Assembly (NCBI RefSeq): GCF_000525775.1
Contig: NZ_JALU01000026.1
Span: forward strand, 1 to 47,823
Length of the DNA: 47,823 bases
Source of the DNA: Mogibacterium timidum ATCC 33093
GTDB lineage: Bacteria; Bacillota; Clostridia; Peptostreptococcales; Anaerovoracaceae
Reading direction: 5' to 3'
Below are positions 1 through 7,865 of the stretch, piece after piece (the stretch's first letter is position 1; each line of letters starts with the position of its first letter). Made by a program: the position numbers and the translations under genes. The notes beneath the pieces were generated by a model. It saw nothing but the letters and a program-made list of their open reading frames with translations, was not told where the DNA came from and searched no databases.

Positions 1-1
1 A

Positions 2-1123
2 TTTGTTCCATCACTACTGGTCGAGTTCCGTAAAAGGTTGACGCCCGAAATCCTTGGAGACATCAATGACATGATCCTTGAGTACAATACTGCGGATGAT
101 GACAATGATCCAAACGGGTCACCTTCAGAGGGATGTACTGAAGAGACTTCATCAGATAGCAATTCCGGTACAATGATCATTGACGCCACATGTGCACCAC
201 AGAACATTGAGTTCCCACAGGACATAAACCTGCTGAACCAGACTAGGGAAAATCTTGAGTACATGATTGATGAGATATGCTTTTCGTACAACCTAAAGAA
301 ACCAAGAATGTACAGAGAAGTGGCAAGAGGTGACTATCTCGCTCCAGCCAAGTGCAAAAGGCGCACCGGCAAAAGGATCAGAAAGGTGAGCAAGAAGCAG
401 CTGCAATATATCCGCAGGGATCTCAGGTATATCGATGAACTCCTTGCTCAGGGCATAGAACTCAAGCCAAAACAGCTTGAGCGACTCATAGTTGTTCGCA
501 AAGTCTATGAGCAGCAGGAGTACATGTACTGCAATAACACTCATAAGGTACCGGACAGGATAGTAAGCATCAGCCAGCCTTACGTCAGACCAATCGTGAG
601 AGGAAAAGCCAAAGAACCGACGGAGTTTGGAGCAAAGCTCGATCTCAGCATAGACAACGGCTTTGCAAGGATAGAAAAGCTATCCTTCGAAACATACAAC
701 GAGAGTGAAGTGCTCATCGGTGCCATAGAGCAATACTTCAAACGAAATGGTTATTACCCGAAGCGAGTCTTGGCAGATAAGATCTACAGGACTCGTGACA
801 ATACGGCTTATTTCAAGCTACATGGCATACGTCTTTCCGGGCCTGCACTTGTCAGACCGAAGAAAGATCCGAAGGCTGACAAGAAGATTGAGTACGAGGA
901 TGCTGTGGATCGCATTGAAGTAGAAAGAGCCTTCAGTCTTGCCAAAAGAAGATTCGGGCTCGGACTGCTTACGACGAGGCTTGAATCCACAACGGAGAGT
1001 TCTATCGTACTGTCTATTATCGCTATGAATGTTGATCGCTTCACCGGGCTTTTCTTTGTGCGAGTTTTGCTATCAATATTTCAAGGTACGTACGTTGGCC
1101 TCATTTTAGATCTAACTTTCTAA
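2..1123 (+). CDS. IS5-like DDE transposase, 5' end outside window
   Basis: The frame is open from the first bases of the window, so the N-terminus lies outside. The visible part reads like the middle and C-terminal half of an IS5-type transposase. A first catalytic Asp lies in MIIDATCAPQ (about nt 182). A second lies in RVLADKIYRTRDN (about nt 775). The glutamate region DRIEVERAFSLAKRRFG (nt 905-955) has the Y/R-E-K type spacing of this group, followed by the typical MNVDRF ending. A low-complexity Asp/Ser/Glu-rich stretch precedes the first Asp. The last residues after LLSIF differ from what I expect, so the extreme C-terminus may be altered. I could not define the terminal inverted repeats. 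It probably catalyses transposition of its own element. The family call is fairly sure; intactness is unknown. Confidence 0.8.
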   Translation, partial: FVPSLLVEFRKRLTPEILGDINDMILEYNTADDDNDPNGSPSEGCTEETSSDSNSGTMIIDATCAPQNIEFPQDINLLNQTRENLEYMIDEICFSYNLKKPRMYREVARGDYLAPAKCKRRTGKRIRKVSKKQLQYIRRDLRYIDELLAQGIELKPKQLERLIVVRKVYEQQEYMYCNNTHKVPDRIVSISQPYVRPIVRGKAKEPTEFGAKLDLSIDNGFARIEKLSFETYNESEVLIGAIEQYFKRNGYYPKRVLADKIYRTRDNTAYFKLHGIRLSGPALVRPKKDPKADKKIEYEDAVDRIEVERAFSLAKRRFGLGLLTTRLESTTESSIVLSIIAMNVDRFTGLFFVRVLLSIFQGTYVGLILDLTF

Positions 1124-1185
1124 CAATGACTTGTTGTGCATACACTAATTAAATTTTTGATAAAAATTACAGAGGAGATATACAA

Positions 1186-1794
1186 ATGCCAACATATAGT
1201 AATAAGTGGGGATTTTTAAGGGAATCGCAAGAGGCTGCATTAAAAGCTGGAATTGACAAGAGAACTGGTCTATGTAGAACAGGGTTGGATGAATATCTAA
1301 AAGTTATATTCCCTAGCACTAGTGATTGGGTGCATGATGAAACTACTGGTATAGTAGAAAAATCTGGTAAACGGAGTTTGAAACGTCCAGATTGGCGAAG
1401 TGCAACCTTAAAGTTGATAATAGAGTTTGATGGTGTTGACCATTACAAGACTCCTCATCAAATAATTAGTGATTCAGAAAGAGTGGAATTTTACGAGAAG
1501 AACGGTTATAAAGTGGTTAGAATACCATATTTTATACAACTAACAAATGATGCAGTCGAAAAAATGTTTGGAGTTTCAGTAGAGGAGAAACTCTTTGATG
1601 AGACTATCCCTGCATTGGGCGAAGATAGGGCTTCTCCAGCATGTTTGTGTCCAATGGGAATTCAAAGAATGGCACGAGAATTTCATGAATTTCCAACCCA
1701 GTATAAAATAAACATCAAGCATCTTGAGAGTTATAATAATGAAGATTTGACAGGCTGTAAGTTATTAAAAAAAGAGTATGATAAGATTAAGTGA
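1186..1794 (+). CDS. DUF559/Vsr-like putative endonuclease
   Basis: This 202-residue AT-rich gene has a good ribosome site (AGAGGAG, nt 1171-1177) before the ATG. Residues 68-105 read PDW, then LKLIIEFDGVDHYK, then a helix ending in NGYKVVRIPYF. That pattern resembles the core of PD-(D/E)XK nucleases of the DUF559/Vsr type, in which D69 and the E80/D82 pair would bind metal. The usual lysine of the motif is not obvious, so activity is uncertain. The C-terminal third has a CLCP pair of cysteines and no recognised fold. No methyltransferase is next to it, so it is not an evident restriction-modification pair. It sits between the transposase and the end of the conjugative element and was probably acquired horizontally. 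A specific function is not known. Confidence 0.5.
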   Translation: MPTYSNKWGFLRESQEAALKAGIDKRTGLCRTGLDEYLKVIFPSTSDWVHDETTGIVEKSGKRSLKRPDWRSATLKLIIEFDGVDHYKTPHQIISDSERVEFYEKNGYKVVRIPYFIQLTNDAVEKMFGVSVEEKLFDETIPALGEDRASPACLCPMGIQRMAREFHEFPTQYKINIKHLESYNNEDLTGCKLLKKEYDKIK

Positions 1795-1969
1795 ACTGAA
1801 GAAAATAAATAAAATATGATTTCAGGAAAACTCTAATACGATTTTTAACTATCTTCTCAAAACTTCTTATATGCCGATATAGCCTGTCTTTACAGGCATT
1901 GCCGGCATTTTATCTATCGGGAGATACTCACATATTTTCTTAAATCCGCTTGTGTTTTCGCTTTGAAAG

Positions 1970-1988
1970 GTAGTAAAGAAGTAGTAAA
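1970..1988. repeat. Int arm-type direct repeats, int-proximal end
   Basis: Two copies of GTAGTAAA start at nt 1970 and 1981, 11 bp apart, just beyond the 3' end of int. The same pair occurs at the other end of the element (nt 11975 and 11986). In Tn916, similar repeats (DR2) bind the N-terminal domain of Int, so I infer the same role here. Confidence 0.65.
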
Positions 1989-2002
1989 ATCTCTCTTTTC
2001 CT

Positions 2003-3193
2003 TTAAGCCGCCAGTCTGAAAAATTCCGCCTGTGCGCTGTCAAAGGTGGCGTGTGCGTAATAGTTCAGGGTCATGGTAATGTTGGCGTGTCCCATAAGAT
2101 ACTGTAAGGCTTTCGGATTCATTCCCGCATTTGCCATGTTGGTGCAGAACGTGTGTCGCAGGGTATGGGGCGTTGTTACCGCCGGCAAAGCTTCCTCATG
2201 ATTTTTGTTATACTTTTCTACAAGTCTGCGAAACATAGCATCATAGTTGATACAAGCCTGTGGTGTTCTGTTCCTTGTGAGAAAAAGAAAGCCTGTGTAG
2301 CCGTCAACCTCGAAACTACTTTTTCTTCGGCTTTGCACAACTCTCTGCAAGGCCTCAAGAACTCGGTCGCTCATTGGAATTTTCCGAATGCCGTTTTCCG
2401 TTTTCGGAGTTTCAATGCGGTACGATTTTTTACCGGAGTATTGAAGCTGATGATCCACATTGATTGTACGATTCTCAAAATCAATATCGCTCTCCGTCAA
2501 TCCGCAAAACTCTGAAATACGAAGTCCTGTTCCAAGCAGAATGATAAGCTCGTCATAATACTTATGATAGACCTTATCGCTTTTCACAAAGGAAAGTAAA
2601 CTTTCTTCTTGTGCAGGCGAAAGAGGAACCTTCGGCTCGGTGTCATCCTCAATAACTGTGTTGATATGAAAGTCAAAGGGATTTTTCCTGATACAGTCAT
2701 CCTGAATGGCAGAATAAAAAGCTGCCTTTAGAGAACGCTTATGGTTGCTGATAGTTTTGAAAGAATAGCCTTTTTCTTTCATTCGTAAAGCCCATTCCTT
2801 TGCATCAGACATTTTTACATTCTCAATGCTGCAGGCTCCGATCGTATCTTCCTCAAGTATTCTCATAAGCTGCTTTCGACCTTGCTTTGTACCATGTCTT
2901 ACATTTGCATGATTTCGTATGTGTTTTTCGTAAAGCTGGCATACGGTCATTTTCTTTCCCACAGGGTCAATCCCGTCATCAAGGTCTTTTTGTATCTCCT
3001 TGACTTTTTCACGCAGGGATTTATCCTCACGCTTGCCTTTCGGTGTCTTATCCGTAGGAACTAATTTCCACGCGTACACAAACTGCGGCTTTCCAAAAGT
3101 ATCTGTATATTTGTAAGCATATCTCCCGTCTTTTCTCTGGCTCTCACCTGACCGCAAAACTCGGTTTTTGCTGTCCCGTCTTTTTTCTGACAT
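2003..3193 (-). CDS. int: Tn916/Tn1549-type tyrosine recombinase (integrase)
   Basis: This 396-residue site-specific recombinase excises and integrates the element. An N-terminal arm-binding domain (about residues 1-75) precedes a SAM-like core-binding domain (about 82-175) and the catalytic domain (about 190-390). The catalytic set is complete: R225 (GTGLRISEF), K264 (ETPKTENG), H343 and R346 (TPHTLRHTF), H369 (LMGHANI) and the nucleophile at Y378 or Y379 (NYYAHA). Length and residue positions match the Tn916/Tn1549 family closely. It lies 75 bp downstream of xis on the same strand, as in those elements, and faces the nearby element end. It appears intact, so the remnant may still be mobilised between sites. 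Confidence 0.95.
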   Translation of the reverse strand: MSEKRRDSKNRVLRSGESQRKDGRYAYKYTDTFGKPQFVYAWKLVPTDKTPKGKREDKSLREKVKEIQKDLDDGIDPVGKKMTVCQLYEKHIRNHANVRHGTKQGRKQLMRILEEDTIGACSIENVKMSDAKEWALRMKEKGYSFKTISNHKRSLKAAFYSAIQDDCIRKNPFDFHINTVIEDDTEPKVPLSPAQEESLLSFVKSDKVYHKYYDELIILLGTGLRISEFCGLTESDIDFENRTINVDHQLQYSGKKSYRIETPKTENGIRKIPMSDRVLEALQRVVQSRRKSSFEVDGYTGFLFLTRNRTPQACINYDAMFRRLVEKYNKNHEEALPAVTTPHTLRHTFCTNMANAGMNPKALQYLMGHANITMTLNYYAHATFDSAQAEFFRLAA

Positions 3194-3268
3194 TTTATGC
3201 TCCTTTCCAAGACGGAAAGAGCCTTGATATGCTATATCTATTATACCATCGTCAAGGCTCGATCTCCA

Positions 3269-3472
3269 TTAGATTGTGTCAACCGTATCGATCATTTTTT
3301 CAAACAGCTTGCGCTTGATCTGAATACGGTTGCCGTTTAATATCACCCAATTTGCGTTAGGGTTTTCTTCCGCCAACTTTCGCAGCTTATTTTCTCCGAT
3401 GCGAAAATACTTTGCTGCTTCTTCTATGGTAAGGGTATATTTCTCCCAGATAGGCACATCAATTTGATTCAT
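3269..3472 (-). CDS. xis: Tn916-type excisionase
   Basis: This 67-residue protein has a winged-helix excisionase pattern: [22 protein letters not shown], then [17 protein letters not shown]. Proteins of this type bind the element ends, bend DNA and favour excision with Int. It lies directly upstream of int on the same strand, with a GGGGG-type ribosome site before the ATG. Size and order match the Tn916/Tn1549 family. Confidence 0.92.
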   Translation of the reverse strand: MNQIDVPIWEKYTLTIEEAAKYFRIGENKLRKLAEENPNANWVILNGNRIQIKRKLFEKMIDTVDTI

Positions 3473-3900
3473 CTCATCGCCCCCTTTCTCAAAATAGGTA
3501 TCGTAAAAGTTCTGATATTTATATTTTTAAGAAAGGCACTACCGGACGGCTGTAAGCTTTAGCCTCACGGGAATTTCACCCCTGCATGGATCTCATCCAG
3601 CCCTACCCATTGCCTGCGACGCTTTTAACGCTCGGACTGTGGCTGTAAGGGAGTATCATTATGTATTTTGTGCCGTCATGGCTTGCAAGGTGCTACGCTT
3701 GCTTTACGGCAAAATGTTTCTCGCTCGGCTTCCGGTTAGGAAAGTGTCATGGCGTATTCTCCGCACAGCTAAGGCACAAAAGGAAAGTGTCCGGTTTGCC
3801 CTATGATACGCCGCCGTTATCTTGCGGGTATATTTGTCAAAGAACAGGTGTAAGAAAATCTGTCTTATCTGCGGAAAGGGGAACGCAGATCGTTACAGTC
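3473..3900. other. Non-coding stretch between xis and the HTH gene
   Basis: About 430 bp without a convincing gene. It is G+C-richer than its surroundings and contains an open plus-strand frame (3661-3939) with an implausible, Cys/Ser/Arg-rich composition and no good ribosome site. In related transposons this interval is also gene-poor. I infer regulatory or structured RNA sequence but cannot name a motif. Confidence 0.45.
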
Positions 3901-4152
3901 TTAAACCTTGAACATCAGGACAGCCTGCATCAGCTTTGAACGAAGGCGATCTCGTATATCCTCGTCTATGCCGTAATAGGTGTTTCCCCGTTCATCACGG
4001 AGTTTTCTCATAGAAAGGTGTGCGATATAGCCTGCGTAATGCTGGCAGACAATATTCATTGCCTGCGGCTCTCCCTTGGTTGCGGCTATGATTACCGGAT
4101 AAGGCAACAAGCCGCGTTCATCGTCGGTTGTTTTACCAGTCTGGGTAGTCAT
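3901..4152 (-). CDS. Small helix-turn-helix protein of Tn916/Tn1549-type elements (Orf8-like)
   Basis: This 83-residue protein reads like the conserved small HTH-type protein that precedes xis in Tn916/Tn1549 relatives: LPYPVIIAATKGEPQAMN, then HYAGYIAHLSMRKLRDERG, then IDEDIRDRLRSKLMQAV. The pattern resembles the N-terminal part of a sigma factor (region 2-like). Its start overlaps the end of the sigma-like gene by 20 bp, with ribosome site GGAGGA upstream, so the two are translationally coupled. Together they probably act as a split sigma-like regulator of element genes. Family recognition is firm; the regulatory role is inferred. Confidence 0.85.
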   Translation of the reverse strand: MTTQTGKTTDDERGLLPYPVIIAATKGEPQAMNIVCQHYAGYIAHLSMRKLRDERGNTYYGIDEDIRDRLRSKLMQAVLMFKV

Positions 4153-4576
4153 AAGCGTGTTCCTCCAAATAGCGTTTTAGCAGCTCAAATGAGCTGGTTC
4201 TCCGATACTGCACCGTGCTTCTTGGAATCTGATAAAGCGCTGCTATTTCCGCATCGCTCATATCAAAGAAGTAGTAGAGTAGAACGGCTCTTCTTTTTTC
4301 TTCCGGCAAGCTGTGGATTGCGTCAGCGATAAGATTTGCACTCAATTCCTTTCCGCCTGCGAAAAAGGTTTGTTCTTCTTTATCTTCTGCAAAGAAATCT
4401 TCACAGGTATAAAGCTGGTTTTCCTCTTTCGGGGTCAGGTCGGAAAAACTAATTTCGTGTGCCTGCCGCTTCCTAATATCCTTATGGGCATTGATACTTT
4501 CATTCTTCAATGTCCGCTTGCAGAATCCGTTAAATGCACAGCGTATTTGCCATTCGGTTCTTTCAGGTTCATTCAT
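4133..4576 (-). CDS. Sigma-70 region 4-like regulator of the element (Tn916 Orf7-like)
   Basis: A 147-residue protein with a C-terminal sigma-70 region 4 helix-turn-helix: SLPEEKRRAVLLYYFFDMSD, then AEIAALYQIPRSTVQYRR. The N-terminal half is charged and lacks region 2, which may be supplied by the overlapping downstream gene. The ATG at 4574-4576 is preferred because AAAGGAGG sits 8 nt upstream; a GTG 9 bp earlier would abut the ribosome site. In Tn916, orf7 and orf8 take part in switching on transfer genes. Here those target genes are missing, so these regulators are probably vestigial, though they may still influence xis-int. Confidence 0.85.
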   Translation of the reverse strand: MNEPERTEWQIRCAFNGFCKRTLKNESINAHKDIRKRQAHEISFSDLTPKEENQLYTCEDFFAEDKEEQTFFAGGKELSANLIADAIHSLPEEKRRAVLLYYFFDMSDAEIAALYQIPRSTVQYRRTSSFELLKRYLEEHAYDYPDW

Positions 4577-4706
4577 GGTATTCACCTCCTTTCGCAGCCG
4601 CGAAAGCGGGTAGAATTTCCCCTTTCGTAAACCCTCAACAACGGAGAGTTGAAAACTGCCAAAGAAAAGCGAATATTTTTAGAAAAAAGTTTTTGCAGGC
4701 ACAAAA

Positions 4707-4735
4707 AATCCCGACTGCACAGGGCAGCCGGGATT
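4707..4735 (-). terminator. Rho-independent terminator, minus strand
   Basis: AATCCCG and CTGC pair with GCAG and CGGGATT around a five-base loop, with one mismatch. On the minus strand the stem is followed by TTTTTTG. It lies between the cargo operon and the sigma-like gene and would stop read-through of cargo transcripts into the recombination module. Confidence 0.7.
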
Positions 4736-4768
4736 GGACATGAAAAGATATGGATATGATTTAAGTGG

Positions 4769-4846
4769 TCATCCGTAAAGACACGGAAACCCGGAAATAG
4801 AGTATATCCCTTTTAACAAGATTTTAAGATAACGAAGAATGAACAC
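4769..4846 (-). CDS. Possible 25-residue leader-like ORF
   Basis: A GTG start lies 7 nt from a full GGAGG site (4854-4858). It opens a 25-codon frame reading MFILRYLKILLKGIYSISG and then FPCLYG. The peptide is basic and hydrophobic. It lies in the roughly 400-bp gap between the methyltransferase and the sigma-like gene, upstream of the terminator at 4707-4735, a leader-peptide-like arrangement. I do not recognise a family. The strong ribosome site is the main support; it could also be a non-coding remnant. Confidence 0.35.
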   Translation of the reverse strand: MFILRYLKILLKGIYSISGFPCLYG

Positions 4847-4985
4847 GACGATACCTCCTTTGATACCGCCGCTTTTCGTAAGCTATGACCTAATTTGAAC
4901 TTCCGCTTTTTCATTCATAAAATGAAACCGGCGGCTTGCTCTTGCTTCTTAAAAAACTCTTCATAAAAATCACAAATTCAATCTT

Positions 4986-5990
4986 TTATTCAATTCTCAA
5001 AATATTGATATCATGCATTCCGGTACTGAGAAGCACGCTGTGATTTTCTACAGAATGAAACCCTCCGGCTTTTGCTGCATCAGCAATCTGACCTTTTATT
5101 ACACCCATAGGCATTCCTTGTAAATTAAATGCCATATAGCCTAAAATCATGTCCCATGGTCCGGAATAATCCGGTTCAATTCCTTCATTTAAGCATACAA
5201 CTACACCACCGGGATTTAATGCTTTTTTTAACTTTGCAAAGAAATTTGCACCGCCTGCAATGGCGAATAACATAATGGATGAGCAGATGATTAGATCATA
5301 TCCGCTGCCAATATCATCGTTTATAAAGTCTCCGGTTTTGACTGAAACGCTGTCTTGCATATCGGAAAGCGCCACACTTTCTTCGATAAGTGGCTGCATA
5401 TCCGGTCTGTCAAAAAGAACGCCCGTACGATTGCTTACGTCCTGTATAACTGCAATTCCAAGACAACCTGCACCGCAGCCCAAATCCAATATTTTGTGAA
5501 TAGATTTATACTCAGGAAGGAATCGAAGAATTTCTAACAGTTCATATTGACGTATCCCTGATTGAGCATCACGCATCGCATCGCCATAAGATGCAAAATC
5601 CATAGACTGCTGTGTCTGTTCCTGCGGTTTAGGACCTTCTTTCACTTGCTGTGCTACGTTTCCAAGGCTCATTCCTTGATTATTGCAGAAAAATGCTAAC
5701 ATACTTCCCATATATGCAGGCTTCCCCTTAACAAGATATTTTGAAGTTTCCGGCATATTACAAAATGTATCTCCTTTTCGCTCAAGATAACCAAGACTGT
5801 ACAAACCTTTCAAAAGATTGAAGGTGTTGCCTTCATTCCAGTTCATTTTTTTAGATAGCTCTTTTGTGGTAATAGGCTTTTCTAAATTAGAAAAGACATC
5901 TAATTCGATGGCACCCTGTATCAGTTGCTGATAAGCGGTGAGATACGGTAGTGCTGTAAGTTGTTCATAAATATTTGCTTTGTTAATCAT
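4986..5990 (-). CDS. SAM-dependent methyltransferase, acetylserotonin O-methyltransferase-like
   Basis: This 334-residue protein has an N-terminal winged-helix dimerisation domain (about residues 1-90, with TTKELSKKMNWNEGNTFNLL). A class I methyltransferase domain follows, with the SAM motif ILDLGCGAG at 167-175, an acidic residue in LFDRPD, GDFI, and NPGGVVVCLNEG near the motif of strand 5. This two-domain plan is that of small-molecule O-methyltransferases. It is the last gene of the cargo operon, 75 bp after the EFR1 gene, with AAAGGA 10 nt before the ATG. Being next to a nitroreductase and a ferredoxin-flavodoxin protein suggests that reduced and methylated small molecules are made or detoxified. 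The substrate is unknown. Confidence 0.8.
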   Translation of the reverse strand: MINKANIYEQLTALPYLTAYQQLIQGAIELDVFSNLEKPITTKELSKKMNWNEGNTFNLLKGLYSLGYLERKGDTFCNMPETSKYLVKGKPAYMGSMLAFFCNNQGMSLGNVAQQVKEGPKPQEQTQQSMDFASYGDAMRDAQSGIRQYELLEILRFLPEYKSIHKILDLGCGAGCLGIAVIQDVSNRTGVLFDRPDMQPLIEESVALSDMQDSVSVKTGDFINDDIGSGYDLIICSSIMLFAIAGGANFFAKLKKALNPGGVVVCLNEGIEPDYSGPWDMILGYMAFNLQGMPMGVIKGQIADAAKAGGFHSVENHSVLLSTGMHDINILRIE

Positions 5991-6065
5991 AGTAATTTAT
6001 CCTTTCTTTAATTTATAATTGCTTATGGCATAATTTTTCCATTTTATGTTTAGTGAATATCAGTT

Positions 6066-6932
6066 TTATCGATAAATTTCAGATTGTGGGTTTTCAAGCT
6101 CTGCAAAACCATTCGAAAGTCTCTTTCGTGCAACTTCAATATATGGATGTATAACGGCTTTTACAGGACATTGATGATAACACTCGGCACATAAAATACA
6201 ATGCTTAGGTTCACGAACCATTTGTATGGTGTTATCAATATATGCAAACATATTGACAGGACAAGCTGCAACACATCGTTTACAACCAATGCATTTTTCT
6301 GTATTGATTGTAACTTTCTTATATTTTCCATGAATTTTTTCTTGGCTGAAAATGCGAAACATAATGCGTTTCATAAACGGTGCATATGCAAATTTCTTTC
6401 TTACATTGACCACAGCTATCTTGTCATTTACAACCTTTTCTGTTATTTTTGCCGCTTCTGCAAGGATTTGATCCTCAACTTTTCCCGGCAGATTTGGATT
6501 GATCCGTTTTTTGAAAGTTGCTGTCAAAGTATGCTCCGCAGCAATCTTAATGCCCATAATCGGAATATATCCTCTGCCATTAAGCGCTTTACCCATTTCT
6601 TCCAGTGCAACACTGCTGTGCACTCCCCCATAGGTCACAAGTGGAATCGCAGGAATCTGTTTTTCCTTTTCCCGAGGAAGTGCCCGTATTGTCCTGAGCA
6701 TATTTTGCTCACAATGTCCGGCATATACCGGAGCACAGGGAATTAACAAATGATGTTCTCCAAGATCATTAACCAGTGTTTTTGTAATTATGAAGTCCTG
6801 AATATACTTATCGTTTTTTGTGATATTGATCATATGACAGGAAATTCCATTATTTTCAAGCAAATGCATGAATTTTTGTGCCGCAATAAGTGTATGTCCT
6901 GATGGACTAAATACAATAAAAACGACTTTCAT
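6066..6932 (-). CDS. EFR1-family flavodoxin / 2[4Fe-4S] ferredoxin fusion
   Basis: This 288-residue protein starts with a flavodoxin-like domain: VFIVFSPSGHTLIAA is the probable FMN phosphate loop, with APVYAGH and YGGVHSS farther in. It ends with two 4Fe-4S clusters ligated by C214, C217, C220, C224 (CIGCKRCVAACP) and C245, C248, C251, C255 (CILCAECYHQCP). Proteins of this kind shuttle electrons between iron-sulfur and flavin centres. Its ATG overlaps the stop of the nitroreductase by 4 bp (ATGA), so they are co-translated, and it may feed electrons to that enzyme. A basic stretch (about residues 178-206) lies between the domains. The family is confidently recognised; the partner is inferred. 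Confidence 0.88.
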   Translation of the reverse strand: MKVVFIVFSPSGHTLIAAQKFMHLLENNGISCHMINITKNDKYIQDFIITKTLVNDLGEHHLLIPCAPVYAGHCEQNMLRTIRALPREKEKQIPAIPLVTYGGVHSSVALEEMGKALNGRGYIPIMGIKIAAEHTLTATFKKRINPNLPGKVEDQILAEAAKITEKVVNDKIAVVNVRKKFAYAPFMKRIMFRIFSQEKIHGKYKKVTINTEKCIGCKRCVAACPVNMFAYIDNTIQMVREPKHCILCAECYHQCPVKAVIHPYIEVARKRLSNGFAELENPQSEIYR

Positions 6933-7693
6933 TGCTTATCACTTTCCTTCCGTTTATCATCAAAACAATAATGACTGCCGTTTCCATACTCCCAGCTTCC
7001 ACCCCCTGCTCCTAATTCAAAATGTAATTTAGCAATTCCAAGATCAATCATCGCAGTTTCTGTCGGTACTGTAATGGAAGCAGTTACCTGTCCATCTTTA
7101 TATTTGAATACAAAGGGGCGTAAATTTCTTGCAGTAGGGGCAAGATAAACGGCATCCATACCATGGTTAAACCACTCCGGCAAAGGCGCTTCTGTTTCTA
7201 TTAAAGCTTCCTTAGCTTTACTCTGCCTGTTCATACCATATTCCATCATTCGTTCTTTAAGTGAATGTTTTTCATCTGAATATCCGATTGCTATCACACA
7301 GTCTAATGTGTCGTTCACTCTACACAATGTCGTCGCTGCTTTTTTGTCATAACTGGTTCCTACCCAACAACTAGATAATCCCATTGCGGTCGCTTCAAGA
7401 ATTATTTTTTCACCATAACGACCCACTTTCTCCATACGGTCAGGAAGATCTTTGTTGCCAATCATAGCAATGTAGTTCTGAACACCTACAAATAAACCAT
7501 AGCTTTTTCGGAATCCGTTAAAAAGTTCCGCTCCGCTTCCAATGACTAATTTTATATTAAGTCCGGATTCTTTGTTGAACAAAGCAATGATATCTTCAAG
7601 CTGTTTCACATACTTGGAATCAATAGGTTTATTTGTATACTTTCTGCGGGAGCATCTTTTTTTCATAGCGGAAAGATATTCTTCGATTTTCAT
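6929..7693 (-). CDS. Nitroreductase-family flavoprotein (TM1586-like)
   Basis: A 254-residue FMN enzyme. RCSRRKYTNKPID near the N-terminus is the FMN phosphate-binding loop. LEATAMGLSSCWVG is typical of the nitroreductase core, and YLAPTARNLRPFVF with GIAKLHFELGA form the second half, giving the long pseudo-dimeric form. The start is the ATG at 7691-7693, 5 nt after GAGGAGG; a GTG 18 bp upstream would put the ribosome site inside the gene. It is the first gene of the operon with EFR1 and the methyltransferase. A GTTAG-N6-CTAAC palindrome lies upstream. The substrate is not predictable. Confidence 0.85.
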   Translation of the reverse strand: MKIEEYLSAMKKRCSRRKYTNKPIDSKYVKQLEDIIALFNKESGLNIKLVIGSGAELFNGFRKSYGLFVGVQNYIAMIGNKDLPDRMEKVGRYGEKIILEATAMGLSSCWVGTSYDKKAATTLCRVNDTLDCVIAIGYSDEKHSLKERMMEYGMNRQSKAKEALIETEAPLPEWFNHGMDAVYLAPTARNLRPFVFKYKDGQVTASITVPTETAMIDLGIAKLHFELGAGGGSWEYGNGSHYCFDDKRKESDKQ

Positions 7694-7748
7694 TTTTACC
7701 TCCTCACGCAAAAATCTTGCAAACTTATTTTGCCTAATATATAATTAA

Positions 7749-7764
7749 GTTAGTCGAATCTAAC
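7749..7764. promoter_or_regulatory. GTTAG-N6-CTAAC operator-like palindrome, cargo operon
   Basis: A palindrome GTTAGTCGAATCTAAC sits 56 bp before the nitroreductase start, between the divergent nitroreductase and AraC genes. On the minus strand, TTAGAT (weak -35) and TATATT (-10), 16 bp apart, would put the palindrome across the promoter. An identical-arm palindrome occurs at 38469-38484 before the ECF operon. Confidence 0.5.
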
Positions 7765-7865
7765 CTATTTTTTATATTACTTATTCATATCTTTAGCGTC
7801 AATGAAAGATGACAATAATTAGCTATTAGCATAAACTATTTATCGAATGGAGAAAATATAACTTT

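Noticed and set aside
3661-3939. Open 92-codon frame on the plus strand between xis and the HTH gene
   Set aside because: No good ribosome site, odd Cys/Ser/Arg-rich composition, and it runs into the 3' end of the HTH gene on the other strand. Similar frames in related elements look like annotation artefacts.
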